The translations under genes were made by a program, and so were the position numbers. DNA of 10,320 nt from DSUN01 sp035527715 (GTDB lineage: Bacteria; Planctomycetota; PUPC01; DSUN01): NCBI GenBank assembly GCA_035527715.1, contig DATKZY010000247.1:1-10320 (forward strand), given 5' to 3'. How positions within the stretch are numbered: position 1 is the first letter of the stretch; the number at the start of each line of letters is the position of its first letter. The notes under the pieces are model-generated. The model was not told the DNA's origin. It worked only from the letters and a program-made list of their open reading frames with translations, and did not search any database. Positions 1 to 5,824 of the stretch are shown here, piece after piece.

Positions 1-1804
1 ACGCGGCGCCATACTTGCACGCGTCGGGCGCGCACGGGTAGAGCCGCACGGTGTGGCAGCCGCCCCGGAACAGGCGCAGCACCTGGACGGACTTCAGCCG
101 CGCGAGGCACGGCACATGGATGGTCCGCTCGCCCTGCACCGTCTGGCGCCCATCGTGCAGGCAGACCATCGCCACCGACTCCGGTAATCCGGCGGCCGGG
201 GCCTCAGGCCCGAGCGGCTCCATCCCAACAGAGGACTCCATGAGCGGGAGCTTGATGGCCCCCGCCGGACACACGGACGCGCAGACGCCGCAGGCCTGGC
301 ACCGCACGGGGTTGGCTGCCATCGCCTCGCCGATCTCGACGGCGTCGAGCGGGCACACGCGGTAGCACGTGAGGCACGAGGCGCACCGCGTCTCGTCAAT
401 CACCGCCCCCGCGAGGCAGCCGAGGCACCGCCCGCCCTCGCGCCACGCCGACGCCTCGTCAATCAGCGGCTCGTCGGGCGCGAACGGCTCGGCCTCGGGC
501 GCCAGCGACGCGATCTTGCGCAGGCGGGCGACCGTCTCCTCCGGGTAAGAGGCGAGCGGCGTGGCCGTGTCGGCCTCGGGCTTCGTCACCTCGCCCGTCT
601 CCAGGAACCGCGCGACGATGTCCGCGGCCCGGTGCCCGTCGGCGACGGCCTCGATGGCGCTGCCGGGGCCGCGCAGGGCTTCCCCAGCGAGGAAGACGCG
701 GGGGTGACTGGTCAGGTGCGTATCCCGGTCGGCCAGGACCCTGCCGCGTTGGTCCGTGCGGATCGCGGTGCCCCGGGCCCAGCTCCGGTCGGGCGCCTGC
801 CCGATGCTCAGGATGACCATGTCGGCGGCCAGGGTGCGGATGCGCGAGGGGTCGTAGGTGGGCCGGAAGCGGCCGGCCTCGTCGAAGACGGAGACGACGG
901 CCATGAGCTCGATGGCGGCGATCTGGCCGTCGGCGTTGAGGACTCGCTTGAGCGCCTGGCGGGGGAGGACCTGGATGCCCTCGGCCTCGGCGAGGGCGAT
1001 TTCGTGGGGCTCCGCGGGGATCTCCTCGCGGCTCTCGAGGCAGATCAGGGCGACCTGCTCGGCGCCGAGGCGTCGGGCCGTGCGCGCGACGTCGGCCGCG
1101 ACGTTTCCCCCGCCGATCACGGCCACGCGGCGGCCCACGTCCACCCGCTGGCCCAGCCACACGTCCGTCATCCACGGGATGGCCGCCGTGAACCGCTGCG
1201 ACCCGAAGCCGGGCACGGCGATGCCGCGACTGCGCGAGAGCCCCGTAGCGACGACGACCGCGTCGAAGCCCCTTTCGAGGAGGTCCGCCCCCGTCGCGTC
1301 GCGCCCGGCCTCCCAGTTGCACGTCAGCTCAACGCCCGCGGCGAGGATGGCCTGGACATCGGCGTCAATGGCCGACTGGGGGAGGCGGTAGCGAGGGATG
1401 ACGTTGAGCATCCCTCCGGGCCGGCCGAGCCGCTCGAAGACGGCGACGCGGCAGCCCCGGCGGCGCAGGTCGTGGGCTGCCGTGAGGCCCGCAGGCCCCG
1501 CGCCCACGACGGCGACGCGCCACTTCCCGACGGGCGGCGCGGGGGCCGGCTCCGGCCGGGCCGTGTGCTCGACCACGAAGTGCTTCAGCGCGCGCAGCCC
1601 GACCGCGGCGTCCACCTCCCGGCGGCGGCACTTCTTCTCGCACAGCCGCTGGCAGATGTGCGCGCACACCGAGGGAAAGGGGTTCGTCCGGCAGATGACC
1701 TCGAGGGCCTCTTCCAACCGCCCCTCGGCGACCAGGCGCGCGTAGCGGCCGGCGTCGGTCCTGACCGGGCATCCTGCCTGACACGGCGGAATCACCTTGC
1801 TCAA
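1..1804 (-). CDS. GltD-like FAD/NAD(P)H oxidoreductase with ferredoxin and MvhD-like C-terminal segments (partial, runs off left edge)
   Basis: An open frame of 601 codons without a stop continues past base 1. The TTG start at 1804-1802 has a GGAGG Shine-Dalgarno (1818-1814) 9 nt upstream; the GTG three codons later lacks one. The N-terminus has the GltD-type cluster cysteines (CQAGCP at residues 8-13, C38, then NPFPSVCAHIC and LCEKKC at 41-59). A first dinucleotide fold (VAVVGAGPAG, 97-106) should bind FAD and a second (VAVIGGGNVA, about 227-236) NAD(P)H. Two C-x2-C-x2-C-x3-CP motifs (CASCLTCYRVCP and CQACGVCASVCP, about residues 470-515) indicate two 4Fe-4S clusters. The last visible part (VPCLARL, VLRLF, then a C-x4-C-x-Y pattern) resembles the MvhD/FrhD hydrogenase delta subunit, though it lacks one usual early cysteine. 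It probably routes electrons between NAD(P)H, flavin and Fe-S clusters; the partner is unknown. It is the last visible gene of the receiver operon. Confidence 0.85.
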   Translation of the reverse strand, partial: MSKVIPPCQAGCPVRTDAGRYARLVAEGRLEEALEVICRTNPFPSVCAHICQRLCEKKCRRREVDAAVGLRALKHFVVEHTARPEPAPAPPVGKWRVAVVGAGPAGLTAAHDLRRRGCRVAVFERLGRPGGMLNVIPRYRLPQSAIDADVQAILAAGVELTCNWEAGRDATGADLLERGFDAVVVATGLSRSRGIAVPGFGSQRFTAAIPWMTDVWLGQRVDVGRRVAVIGGGNVAADVARTARRLGAEQVALICLESREEIPAEPHEIALAEAEGIQVLPRQALKRVLNADGQIAAIELMAVVSVFDEAGRFRPTYDPSRIRTLAADMVILSIGQAPDRSWARGTAIRTDQRGRVLADRDTHLTSHPRVFLAGEALRGPGSAIEAVADGHRAADIVARFLETGEVTKPEADTATPLASYPEETVARLRKIASLAPEAEPFAPDEPLIDEASAWREGGRCLGCLAGAVIDETRCASCLTCYRVCPLDAVEIGEAMAANPVRCQACGVCASVCPAGAIKLPLMESSVGMEPLGPEAPAAGLPESVAMVCLHDGRQTVQGERTIHVPCLARLKSVQVLRLFRGGCHTVRLYPCAPDACKYGAA

Positions 1805-1809
1805 CGCGT

Positions 1810-2211
1810 TCAGCCTCCAGCGGCCTGGCGTGTGGCCAGGAGGTTGCGGATCTCGTCGGCCAGTTCGCCGCCAGAGGCCGGCTTCTCGAGCACCTTGTCC
1901 ACGGGCAGCCAAAGCTCGTCGGGCTCGAAGAGCATCTGGTAGTGCCGCCCAGCCCCCGTCACGACGAGGAGCTTGGCGGCGGCCAGTGCCGGATCGGCGC
2001 GCAGCGCCCGCGCGAGGATGAACCCTTCGTCGGGGCGCCGCATCATGACGTCGATCACCACCACGTCGGGCTTGTGCTCGCGGGCCGCGGCCAGGCCGGC
2101 AGTGCCGTCCTCCGCCGTGAACACCTCGAAGCCTTCGGCCTCCAGGAACAGCGCGCTGGCCTTCAGAAACCCCGGATCATCATCAACGAGGAGAACCTTC
2201 GACGTGCTCAT
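1810..2211 (-). CDS. Stand-alone response regulator receiver (third in operon)
   Basis: This 133-residue protein is a single CheY-like receiver with no output domain. The acidic pocket is D10-D11-D12 in VLLVDDD, the expected phospho-acceptor is D54 (VVVIDVMM), the switch threonine is T85 (LLVVTGAG) and the conserved lysine is K110 followed by proline (VLEKP). All catalytic receiver positions are present, so phosphorylation is plausible. The loop after D54 reads MRRPDEGF, longer than in classic CheY and similar to the other two receivers here. ATG at 2211 is preceded by GAGG with 9 nt spacing, inside a hairpin arm (2220-2239). It lies 27 bases after the second receiver gene and 5 bases before the oxidoreductase gene. 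The signal and the partner kinase are not visible. Confidence 0.9.
   Translation of the reverse strand: MSTSKVLLVDDDPGFLKASALFLEAEGFEVFTAEDGTAGLAAAREHKPDVVVIDVMMRRPDEGFILARALRADPALAAAKLLVVTGAGRHYQMLFEPDELWLPVDKVLEKPASGGELADEIRNLLATRQAAGG
1814..1818 (-). promoter_or_regulatory. Shine-Dalgarno that decides the TTG start of the GltD-like gene
   Basis: On the minus strand GGAGG lies 9 nt before TTG (1804-1802). It overlaps the last codons of the upstream receiver gene, whose TGA is at 1812-1810. The non-ATG start therefore has better support than GTG at 1795-1793, which would be 18 nt away. Only 5 bases separate the two genes, which suggests translational coupling. Confidence 0.7.
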
Positions 2212-2219
2212 CGTGGGTT

Positions 2220-2239
2220 GCCTCGCGAATCTGCGAGGC
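2220..2239 (-). promoter_or_regulatory. Intercistronic hairpin covering the ribosome binding site of the third receiver gene
   Basis: The arms GCCTCGC and GCGAGGC (7 bp, perfect) flank a 6-nt loop. On the transcript the 5' arm begins at the last base of the upstream stop codon (TAG, 2241-2239). The 3' arm contains GAGG, the only Shine-Dalgarno-like sequence before ATG 2211. A ribosome terminating on the upstream gene would open the stem, so this could couple translation of the two receivers. It has no T-run, so it is not an obvious terminator. Confidence 0.55.
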
Positions 2240-2625
2240 TATTTCTCCTTGAGGACCGCGGCCACCGTGTCCACCAGCCGCTCGTGGGCCTCCGACTTGG
2301 GCAGGACATCGGCCGCGGTGAGCCCCTTGTCGTGCTCGAACGCGTACATCATCTGCCCGGGGCTCTCGGCGACGGCCGTCACCAGCACCACCGGGATGTC
2401 CGCCAGCTTCTCGTCCTTCGACAGGTTGTCGGCAAACGCGAATCCGTCTTCCCCGGGCATCAGCACGTCGAGCACGATCAGGTCCGGGCGCTCGGCGGCC
2501 AGGCGCTCTCTGGCCTGCGCGGCGCTTTCGGCGGGCGTGACGTCATAGCCCGCCGCCTCCAGCAGGCGGCCTGCCGCCAGGAGGAAGCCCTCATCGTCGT
2601 CCACCATCAGGATCTTCTGCGCCAT
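2239..2625 (-). CDS. Stand-alone response regulator receiver (second in operon)
   Basis: This 128-residue CheY-like receiver has no output domain. Acidic residues D9-D10-D11 (ILMVDDDEG), phospho-acceptor D53 (LIVLDVLMPGEDG), switch threonine T83 (VVLVTAVAE) and lysine K110 are visible. Around K110 the sequence is VLPKSEAH, so the usual K-P order is missing and proline comes before the lysine; this may change the beta5-alpha5 face used for partner recognition. ATG at 2625 has AAGGAG 7-8 nt upstream. The start overlaps the end of the first receiver gene by 19 bases, which points to co-translation. It probably takes or relays phosphate within a phosphorelay, but no kinase or phosphotransfer protein is in the window. 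Confidence 0.9.
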   Translation of the reverse strand: MAQKILMVDDDEGFLLAAGRLLEAAGYDVTPAESAAQARERLAAERPDLIVLDVLMPGEDGFAFADNLSKDEKLADIPVVLVTAVAESPGQMMYAFEHDKGLTAADVLPKSEAHERLVDTVAAVLKEK

Positions 2626-3065
2626 GTCTCTCTCCTTTCCGCTCCAGGCCCATCGGGGCTTCCGGATGCGCCGGCTCGCGCCAGCAGCCGCGACACCTCT
2701 TCCCTCAGGAAGTCCGGGTCCACGGGCTTCTCCAGGTAGCCGTCCACCGGAACTGAACTGCCGTCAATGTCGCCGGGGCCGAACCCGAAGGGGAACCTCT
2801 GCCCCAGCGCCGTCAGCATCAGGATCGGGATGCTCTTCAGCTCTTCTCGCTCGTGGCGCAGCGTGCGGGCGAGCTCGAACCCCGCCGAGCTGCCCTGGGG
2901 GAACATGACGTCCAGAACCACCAGGTCGGGCCGTCTGTCCTCAATGGTCTTGAGCGCACGGCCGATATGGGGCTCGACGTGGACCTCGTGGCCCGCCAGG
3001 CGCAATCCCTCCGACACGGCCAGCGTGAAGTCCTCGTCGTCGTCAACGACCAGCAGGTAAGCCAT
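2607..3065 (-). CDS. Stand-alone response regulator receiver (first in operon)
   Basis: This 152-residue protein has a receiver domain at about residues 1-130: D8-D9-D10 (LLVVDDDED), phospho-acceptor D52 (LVVLDVMFP), T85 (ILMLTALG) and K113-P (YLEKP). An insertion between beta4 and beta5 (RFPFGFGPGDIDG) makes it longer than CheY. The C-terminal 20 or so residues are polar, rich in Gly, Pro and Arg, and not a known output domain. I chose ATG 3065 because GAGG lies 8 nt upstream and the domain begins at once with AYLLVVDDD. The frame stays open upstream to 3281, but that extension is compositionally unlike protein and covers hairpin-rich leader sequence. It is the first gene of the minus-strand operon. 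Confidence 0.88.
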   Translation of the reverse strand: MAYLLVVDDDEDFTLAVSEGLRLAGHEVHVEPHIGRALKTIEDRRPDLVVLDVMFPQGSSAGFELARTLRHEREELKSIPILMLTALGQRFPFGFGPGDIDGSSVPVDGYLEKPVDPDFLREEVSRLLARAGASGSPDGPGAERRETWRRRS

Positions 3066-3460
3066 CGCCAGCCTCACTTGGCCTTCTCGCCACGCCTTCC
3101 CCTGCACCGGCGCGTCTCCAGGCCCGCGCCCACAGGCAGCCAGCAGGCTCCCGGGGGTTGCCGGAGCGTGGCCTGCGGCACCCATGCCGCCATGGCTCCA
3201 CGCGCTCCGCACAGGAGCCTGTGGGGAGCATGCTCCAACCACGTTCCACGAGGGTAGGGGCAAGACCCTCACCCGGCCCAAACGCGCAAAACAAGCCGAG
3301 GCAAAGAACGGTCTTGGTCTTCGTCAGGCGGGAAGCAGACTCACGGGCTCACGCGAGCGGTAAGCCGCCTTAACGACCCGGCCCACGGGTCAAAGCCACG
3401 ATGGCTTCGCGGACTCACCATTCCACACTACTCGTGCCGCGGCCCTTCTCTGTCGTGCTC
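3066..3460 (-). other. Long hairpin-rich leader or intergenic region upstream of the receiver operon
   Basis: No credible gene is present. If the 3467-3495 promoter is used, about 395 nt of untranslated RNA precede ATG 3065. I see a run of inverted repeats: 3162-3209 (CGGAGCG...CGCTCCG with an inner GCGGCA/TGCCGC stem), 3210-3223 (CACAGG/CCTGTG), 3225-3236 (the palindrome GGAGCATGCTCC), 3250-3270 (GAGGGT/ACCCTC), 3375-3391 (GACCCG/CGGGTC) and 3393-3407 (AAGCCA/TGGCTT). I did not recognise a known riboswitch core. It could be a structured regulatory leader, a small RNA gene or a dispersed GC-rich repeat. Confidence 0.45.
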
Positions 3461-3466
3461 CCCCAT

Positions 3467-3495
3467 ATCATGGCGCACTCGCAGCGTCCTGTCAA
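3467..3495 (-). promoter_or_regulatory. Sigma70-type promoter for the receiver/oxidoreductase operon
   Basis: On the minus strand a perfect -35 TTGACA (3495-3490) is followed after 17 bp by CATGAT (3472-3467), which matches the -10 consensus at 4 of 6 positions. Transcription would start near 3460. It is back to back with the plus-strand promoter, with 4 bp between the two -35 boxes. Confidence 0.45.
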
Positions 3496-3502
3496 GCGCT
3501 TG
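3493..3502. promoter_or_regulatory. Palindrome between divergent -35 boxes (possible operator)
   Basis: CAAGCGCTTG is a perfect 10-bp palindrome centred between two divergent -35 elements, with a further TG/CA pair outside one mismatch on each side. It overlaps both -35 boxes, so a dimeric regulator bound here would control both operons. Two divergent TTG-type -35 boxes generate part of this symmetry by themselves. Confidence 0.3.
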
Positions 3503-3528
3503 CCACATCTTCCCCGAAGTTGTATAAC
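3500..3528 (+). promoter_or_regulatory. Sigma70-type promoter for the aminotransferase/amidohydrolase operon
   Basis: TTGCCA (3500-3505), a 17-bp spacer and TATAAC (3523-3528) match the consensus at 5 of 6 positions each. The predicted transcript starts near 3535, about 20 nt before ATG 3556. It also argues against the in-frame upstream ATG at 3520, which overlaps the spacer. Confidence 0.55.
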
Positions 3529-3555
3529 CCCATCCGCACAGACAGGAGACCACAA

Positions 3556-4899
3556 ATGAGAGCCCCAGCCGAGAAAGATCTGGCATTGCGCGGCGGGAAG
3601 AAGGCTATCCAGGGGTTCGAGGGAAAGGGGAAGCCGAAGATCGGCACCGACGAGTTCCTCGAACTGTGCGATGCCTGGGGCTACAGCCCCGCCACGCGCG
3701 AGCGCATCCGCCGCGTCGTCGAGAAGGAGTCCGCCCACTCCGCCTGGCTCGCCCGCTACTACGGGCCGAAGAAGCCGGCCAAGGTGGATGAGCTGGAGGC
3801 GTTCGCCCGCAAGCTCTTCGGCGTCCGCTACGCCCTCGCCGTCAACTCCGGCACGTCGGCCCTCACCGCCGCCTACGTCGCCTGCGGCATCGGGCCGGGC
3901 GACGAGGTGATCGTGCCCGGCTTCACCTTCTACGCCACCGCGTCGCAGGTCGTCACGGCCAAGGCCATCCCCGTCGTCGCCGAGGTGGACGACTCGCTGA
4001 CGCTGGACCCCCACGACGTCGAGAGGAAGATCACCCCCCGCACCAAGGCCATCGTGCCCGTGAACATGGCGGGCCTGTGCTGCGACCTGGATCCGCTGAT
4101 GGCCATTGCCAGGAAGCACAAGCTCTTCGTCATCGAGGACAACGCCCAGGCCTGCGGCGGCACCTACAAGGGGCGGCTCCTCGGCACCCTCGGCCACATC
4201 GGCTGCTTCTCCGTCAGCTCGTTCAAGATCACGGGCGGCGGCGAGGGGGGCCTCCTGCTCACCAACGACGAGTGGCTGCACACCCGCGCCACGAGCTTCC
4301 ACGACAGCTCGGGCTGCTGGCGGCCCGACCGCTACGCGCGCGAGCGGCAGCCGGGCGAGCTGTTCTGCGGCGAGAACTACCGAATGAGCGAGCTGGAGGG
4401 CGCCGTCATCCTCGCCCAGCTCCGCAAGACCAGGGCCCAGGCCAGGCGCTTCAACACCAACATGCGCCGCGTGCTGGCCGGCGTGAGGGACTTCAAGCGA
4501 GTCGTCCCGCGCCGCAGCAACGACCTGAAGGGCGACATCGGCAACAACCTCATCTTCCTCGCCGAGGACGAGGCCCTGGCCGACAAGCTCTCCGACGCCC
4601 TCCGCGCCGAGGGCGTCGGCGCCTGGGCGCGCGGCACCCGCGGCGGGCGCGACTGGCATTACTACCAGTACTGGGAGCAGATCCTCGAACGCAAGTCCGC
4701 CACCCCCGAGGGCTGCCCCTTCACCTGCCCCTACTACGTCGGCGATGCCCCGGCCCGCTACGCCCCCGACATGTGCCCCCGAACCATCTCGCTGACCAAT
4801 CGCGCCCTCTTCATCGGCATCAACCAGTGGTGGACCGCCCGCGACTGCCGCCAGGTCGCCGCCGCCATCAACAAGGTCTTCAGCGTCTTGGCTTCCTAA
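3556..4899 (+). CDS. DegT/DnrJ/EryC1/StrS (AHBA-synthase-like) PLP aminotransferase
   Basis: This 447-residue protein is a fold-type I PLP enzyme of the sugar/cyclitol aminotransferase family, expected to transfer an amino group to a keto-sugar, keto-cyclitol or similar ketone. Visible motifs are the cofactor-phosphate loop NSGTSAL (97-103), VPGFTFYAT, the PLP-ring Asp D195 with Q198 in VIEDNAQACGG, and the Schiff-base lysine K224 in SSFKITGGGEGG, where the K-to-GEGG spacing matches the family. The N-terminus LALRGGKKAI resembles the AHBA-synthase/StsC subgroup, and an extra segment of about 45 residues precedes the core, making it longer than the usual 370-400. ATG 3556 has AGGAG (3544-3548) 7 nt upstream. 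It is the first gene of the plus operon. The substrate is unknown; the downstream amidohydrolases are the best context clue. Confidence 0.9.
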   Translation: MRAPAEKDLALRGGKKAIQGFEGKGKPKIGTDEFLELCDAWGYSPATRERIRRVVEKESAHSAWLARYYGPKKPAKVDELEAFARKLFGVRYALAVNSGTSALTAAYVACGIGPGDEVIVPGFTFYATASQVVTAKAIPVVAEVDDSLTLDPHDVERKITPRTKAIVPVNMAGLCCDLDPLMAIARKHKLFVIEDNAQACGGTYKGRLLGTLGHIGCFSVSSFKITGGGEGGLLLTNDEWLHTRATSFHDSSGCWRPDRYARERQPGELFCGENYRMSELEGAVILAQLRKTRAQARRFNTNMRRVLAGVRDFKRVVPRRSNDLKGDIGNNLIFLAEDEALADKLSDALRAEGVGAWARGTRGGRDWHYYQYWEQILERKSATPEGCPFTCPYYVGDAPARYAPDMCPRTISLTNRALFIGINQWWTARDCRQVAAAINKVFSVLAS

Positions 4900-4900
4900 T

Positions 4901-4930
4901 CGTCCTCGTCCTCGTCGTCGTCCTCGTCCT
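4901..4930 (+). repeat. Hexamer tandem repeat (CGTCCT)n
   Basis: Five consecutive 6-bp units read CGTCCT, CGTCCT, CGTCGT, CGTCCT, CGTCCT, starting two bases after the stop codon at 4897-4899. The 16-bp stretch 4918-4933 occurs again in inverted orientation at 5809-5824, so the two copies bracket the first amidohydrolase gene. Confidence 0.9.
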
Positions 4931-4941
4931 CGACTCTTCTC

Positions 4942-4983
4942 GGTGTTCGGTGTTGGGTGTTGGGTGTTCGGGGTTCGGGGTCG
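4942..4983 (+). repeat. Heptamer G/T-rich tandem repeat
   Basis: Six 7-bp units read GGTGTTC, GGTGTTG, GGTGTTG, GGTGTTC, GGGGTTC and GGGGTCG. Translated on the other strand it gives PNTEHPTPNTEH-like peptides, a pattern I recall from spurious reading frames in genomes of uncultured bacteria; this recollection is unverified. Runs of three or four G every few bases on one strand could form a G-quadruplex-like structure. Confidence 0.85.
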
Positions 4984-5026
4984 GAAGCTTGCGGCTTGCG
5001 GCCATCCTGAAGCGGGAGCGGCTGGC

Positions 5027-5785
5027 ATGGAATTGTTCGACCTCAACGCCTGCGTCGGCAAGCCCGTGCAGCCGGCCGCCGAATGGTACGACGCGCCCGA
5101 GGCGCTGCTCGCCGAGATGGACCACTACGGCATCGCTCGCGCGGTCGTGACTCACTACGCCGCTCGCCAGGCCCACCCCGACATCGGGAACCCCGCCACG
5201 CTTCGCTTTGTCGGCTCGCGCCTGGCCCCGGCATGGAGCTTCGTCCCCTCAGTGGGCCACAAGCCCGACGCCCCGCGATTCGTCGGCGCCGCCCTCGCCG
5301 CCGGCGTCCGCATCCTGCGCTTCTACCCGGGCGACTACTTTGTCCCCTTCAGTGCGACCGCGATCGGCGACTTCCTGGAACAGATGGAGGAACGGGCGTT
5401 CCCGCTTCTGGTGGACTTCTCTTCCAACACCAACTATGGGCAATTCGAGACGGATTGGGGGGGCCTCGTCGCCGTGTGCCGGGCGTTCCCGCGACTGCCC
5501 GTCATCACCACCGAGTACCGCATCCGCTCGAACCGCATGCTCTTTCGCGCTCTGGCCTTGTGCCAGAACCTGCGGGTCTGCACGTCGGCCATCTGGCTCT
5601 ACAAGAACATTGGCCACATCGTCGCCGAGTTCGGCGCGGGGCGGCTGGTCTTCGGCACCAACATCCCCGCCTTCGACCCCGCGATCCCCGTCGCCATGCT
5701 CCGCTTCGCCGAGATTTCCGACAACGCGAAGGCCGCCATCGCCTCGGGCAACCTGGAGGCTCTCCTGGCCGGAGTCAGAAGGTAG
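5027..5785 (+). CDS. Amidohydrolase-2-like TIM barrel lacking the usual metal ligands
   Basis: This 252-residue protein is related in layout to the next gene product (shared EMDxYGIA near residue 30 and an IGN motif after it) and to Amidohydrolase_2 (PF04909)-type barrels. Its metal-site positions are changed. The N-terminal D-x-H-x-H is replaced by FDLNACVG (N7, C9), the strand-8 Asp is replaced by N212 in VFGTNIPAFDP, and a region that usually carries a metal-binding His reads VITTEY. It may be a non-catalytic partner of the neighbour, or use a different chemistry without a metal. ATG 5027 has GGGAG (5014-5018) 8 nt upstream; the open frame back to 4943 encodes only repeat sequence. It is the second gene of the operon. 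Family assignment is good; catalytic status is inferred from motifs. Confidence 0.75.
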   Translation: MELFDLNACVGKPVQPAAEWYDAPEALLAEMDHYGIARAVVTHYAARQAHPDIGNPATLRFVGSRLAPAWSFVPSVGHKPDAPRFVGAALAAGVRILRFYPGDYFVPFSATAIGDFLEQMEERAFPLLVDFSSNTNYGQFETDWGGLVAVCRAFPRLPVITTEYRIRSNRMLFRALALCQNLRVCTSAIWLYKNIGHIVAEFGAGRLVFGTNIPAFDPAIPVAMLRFAEISDNAKAAIASGNLEALLAGVRR

Positions 5786-5786
5786 G

Positions 5787-5804
5787 GCGTGCATACCTGC
5801 ACGC
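5787..5804 (+). other. Short hairpin after the first amidohydrolase stop codon
   Basis: GCGTGCA, TACC and TGCACGC form a perfect 7-bp stem with a 4-nt loop starting 2 bases after TAG (5783-5785). No T-run follows, so it is not a canonical terminator. It could stabilise the upstream message end or act as a weak attenuator before the next gene, 20 bases downstream. Confidence 0.5.
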
Positions 5805-5808
5805 GGAA

Positions 5809-5824
5809 TCGAGGACGAGGACGA
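5809..5824 (+). repeat. Inverted copy of the hexamer repeat that supplies a ribosome binding site
   Basis: TCGAGGACGAGGACGA is the exact reverse complement of 4918-4933. It contains two GAGG cores (5811-5814 and 5817-5820), the only Shine-Dalgarno-like sequences before the second amidohydrolase. One fits ATG 5824 with 9 nt spacing and the other fits ATG 5830 with 9 nt, so the start could be at either of two methionines. Confidence 0.7.

Larger units (their letters stand above)
4900..5026 (+). other. Intergenic spacer filled with simple tandem repeats
   Basis: The 127 bp between the aminotransferase and the first amidohydrolase consist of a hexamer array, a heptamer array and a short GC-rich tail that carries the next gene's ribosome binding site. 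The frame of the next gene stays open upstream to 4943, but that part is just translated repeat. Confidence 0.8.

Noticed and set aside
632..1942. Long plus-strand open frame of 436 codons
   Set aside because: It is antisense to the GltD-like gene, whose cofactor and cysteine motifs are unmistakable. The translation is biased to Gly, Ala, Arg and Asp with no domain, as expected for a shadow frame in GC-rich DNA.
3210..3223. CACAGG/CCTGTG hairpin as a second copy of the 8575-8625 repeat
   Set aside because: It shares only the short arms that any CACAGG stem would have. The 12-bp ends and second hairpin are missing, so homology is not supported.
3066..3281. N-terminal extension of the first receiver protein
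   Set aside because: The frame is open, but the extension is rich in Gly, Pro, Ala and Arg, covers hairpin-rich sequence and precedes a well-placed Shine-Dalgarno for ATG 3065.
3290..3420. Known riboswitch (cyclic di-GMP or cobalamin type) in the leader
   Set aside because: Fragments such as CAAAGCC recall such aptamers, but the required conserved cores and pairing order are not present on either strand.
3415..5061. Minus-strand open frame of 548 codons across the aminotransferase
   Set aside because: The plus strand encodes a complete PLP aminotransferase with promoter and Shine-Dalgarno. The minus frame is low-complexity, and its N-terminus is only translated tandem repeat.
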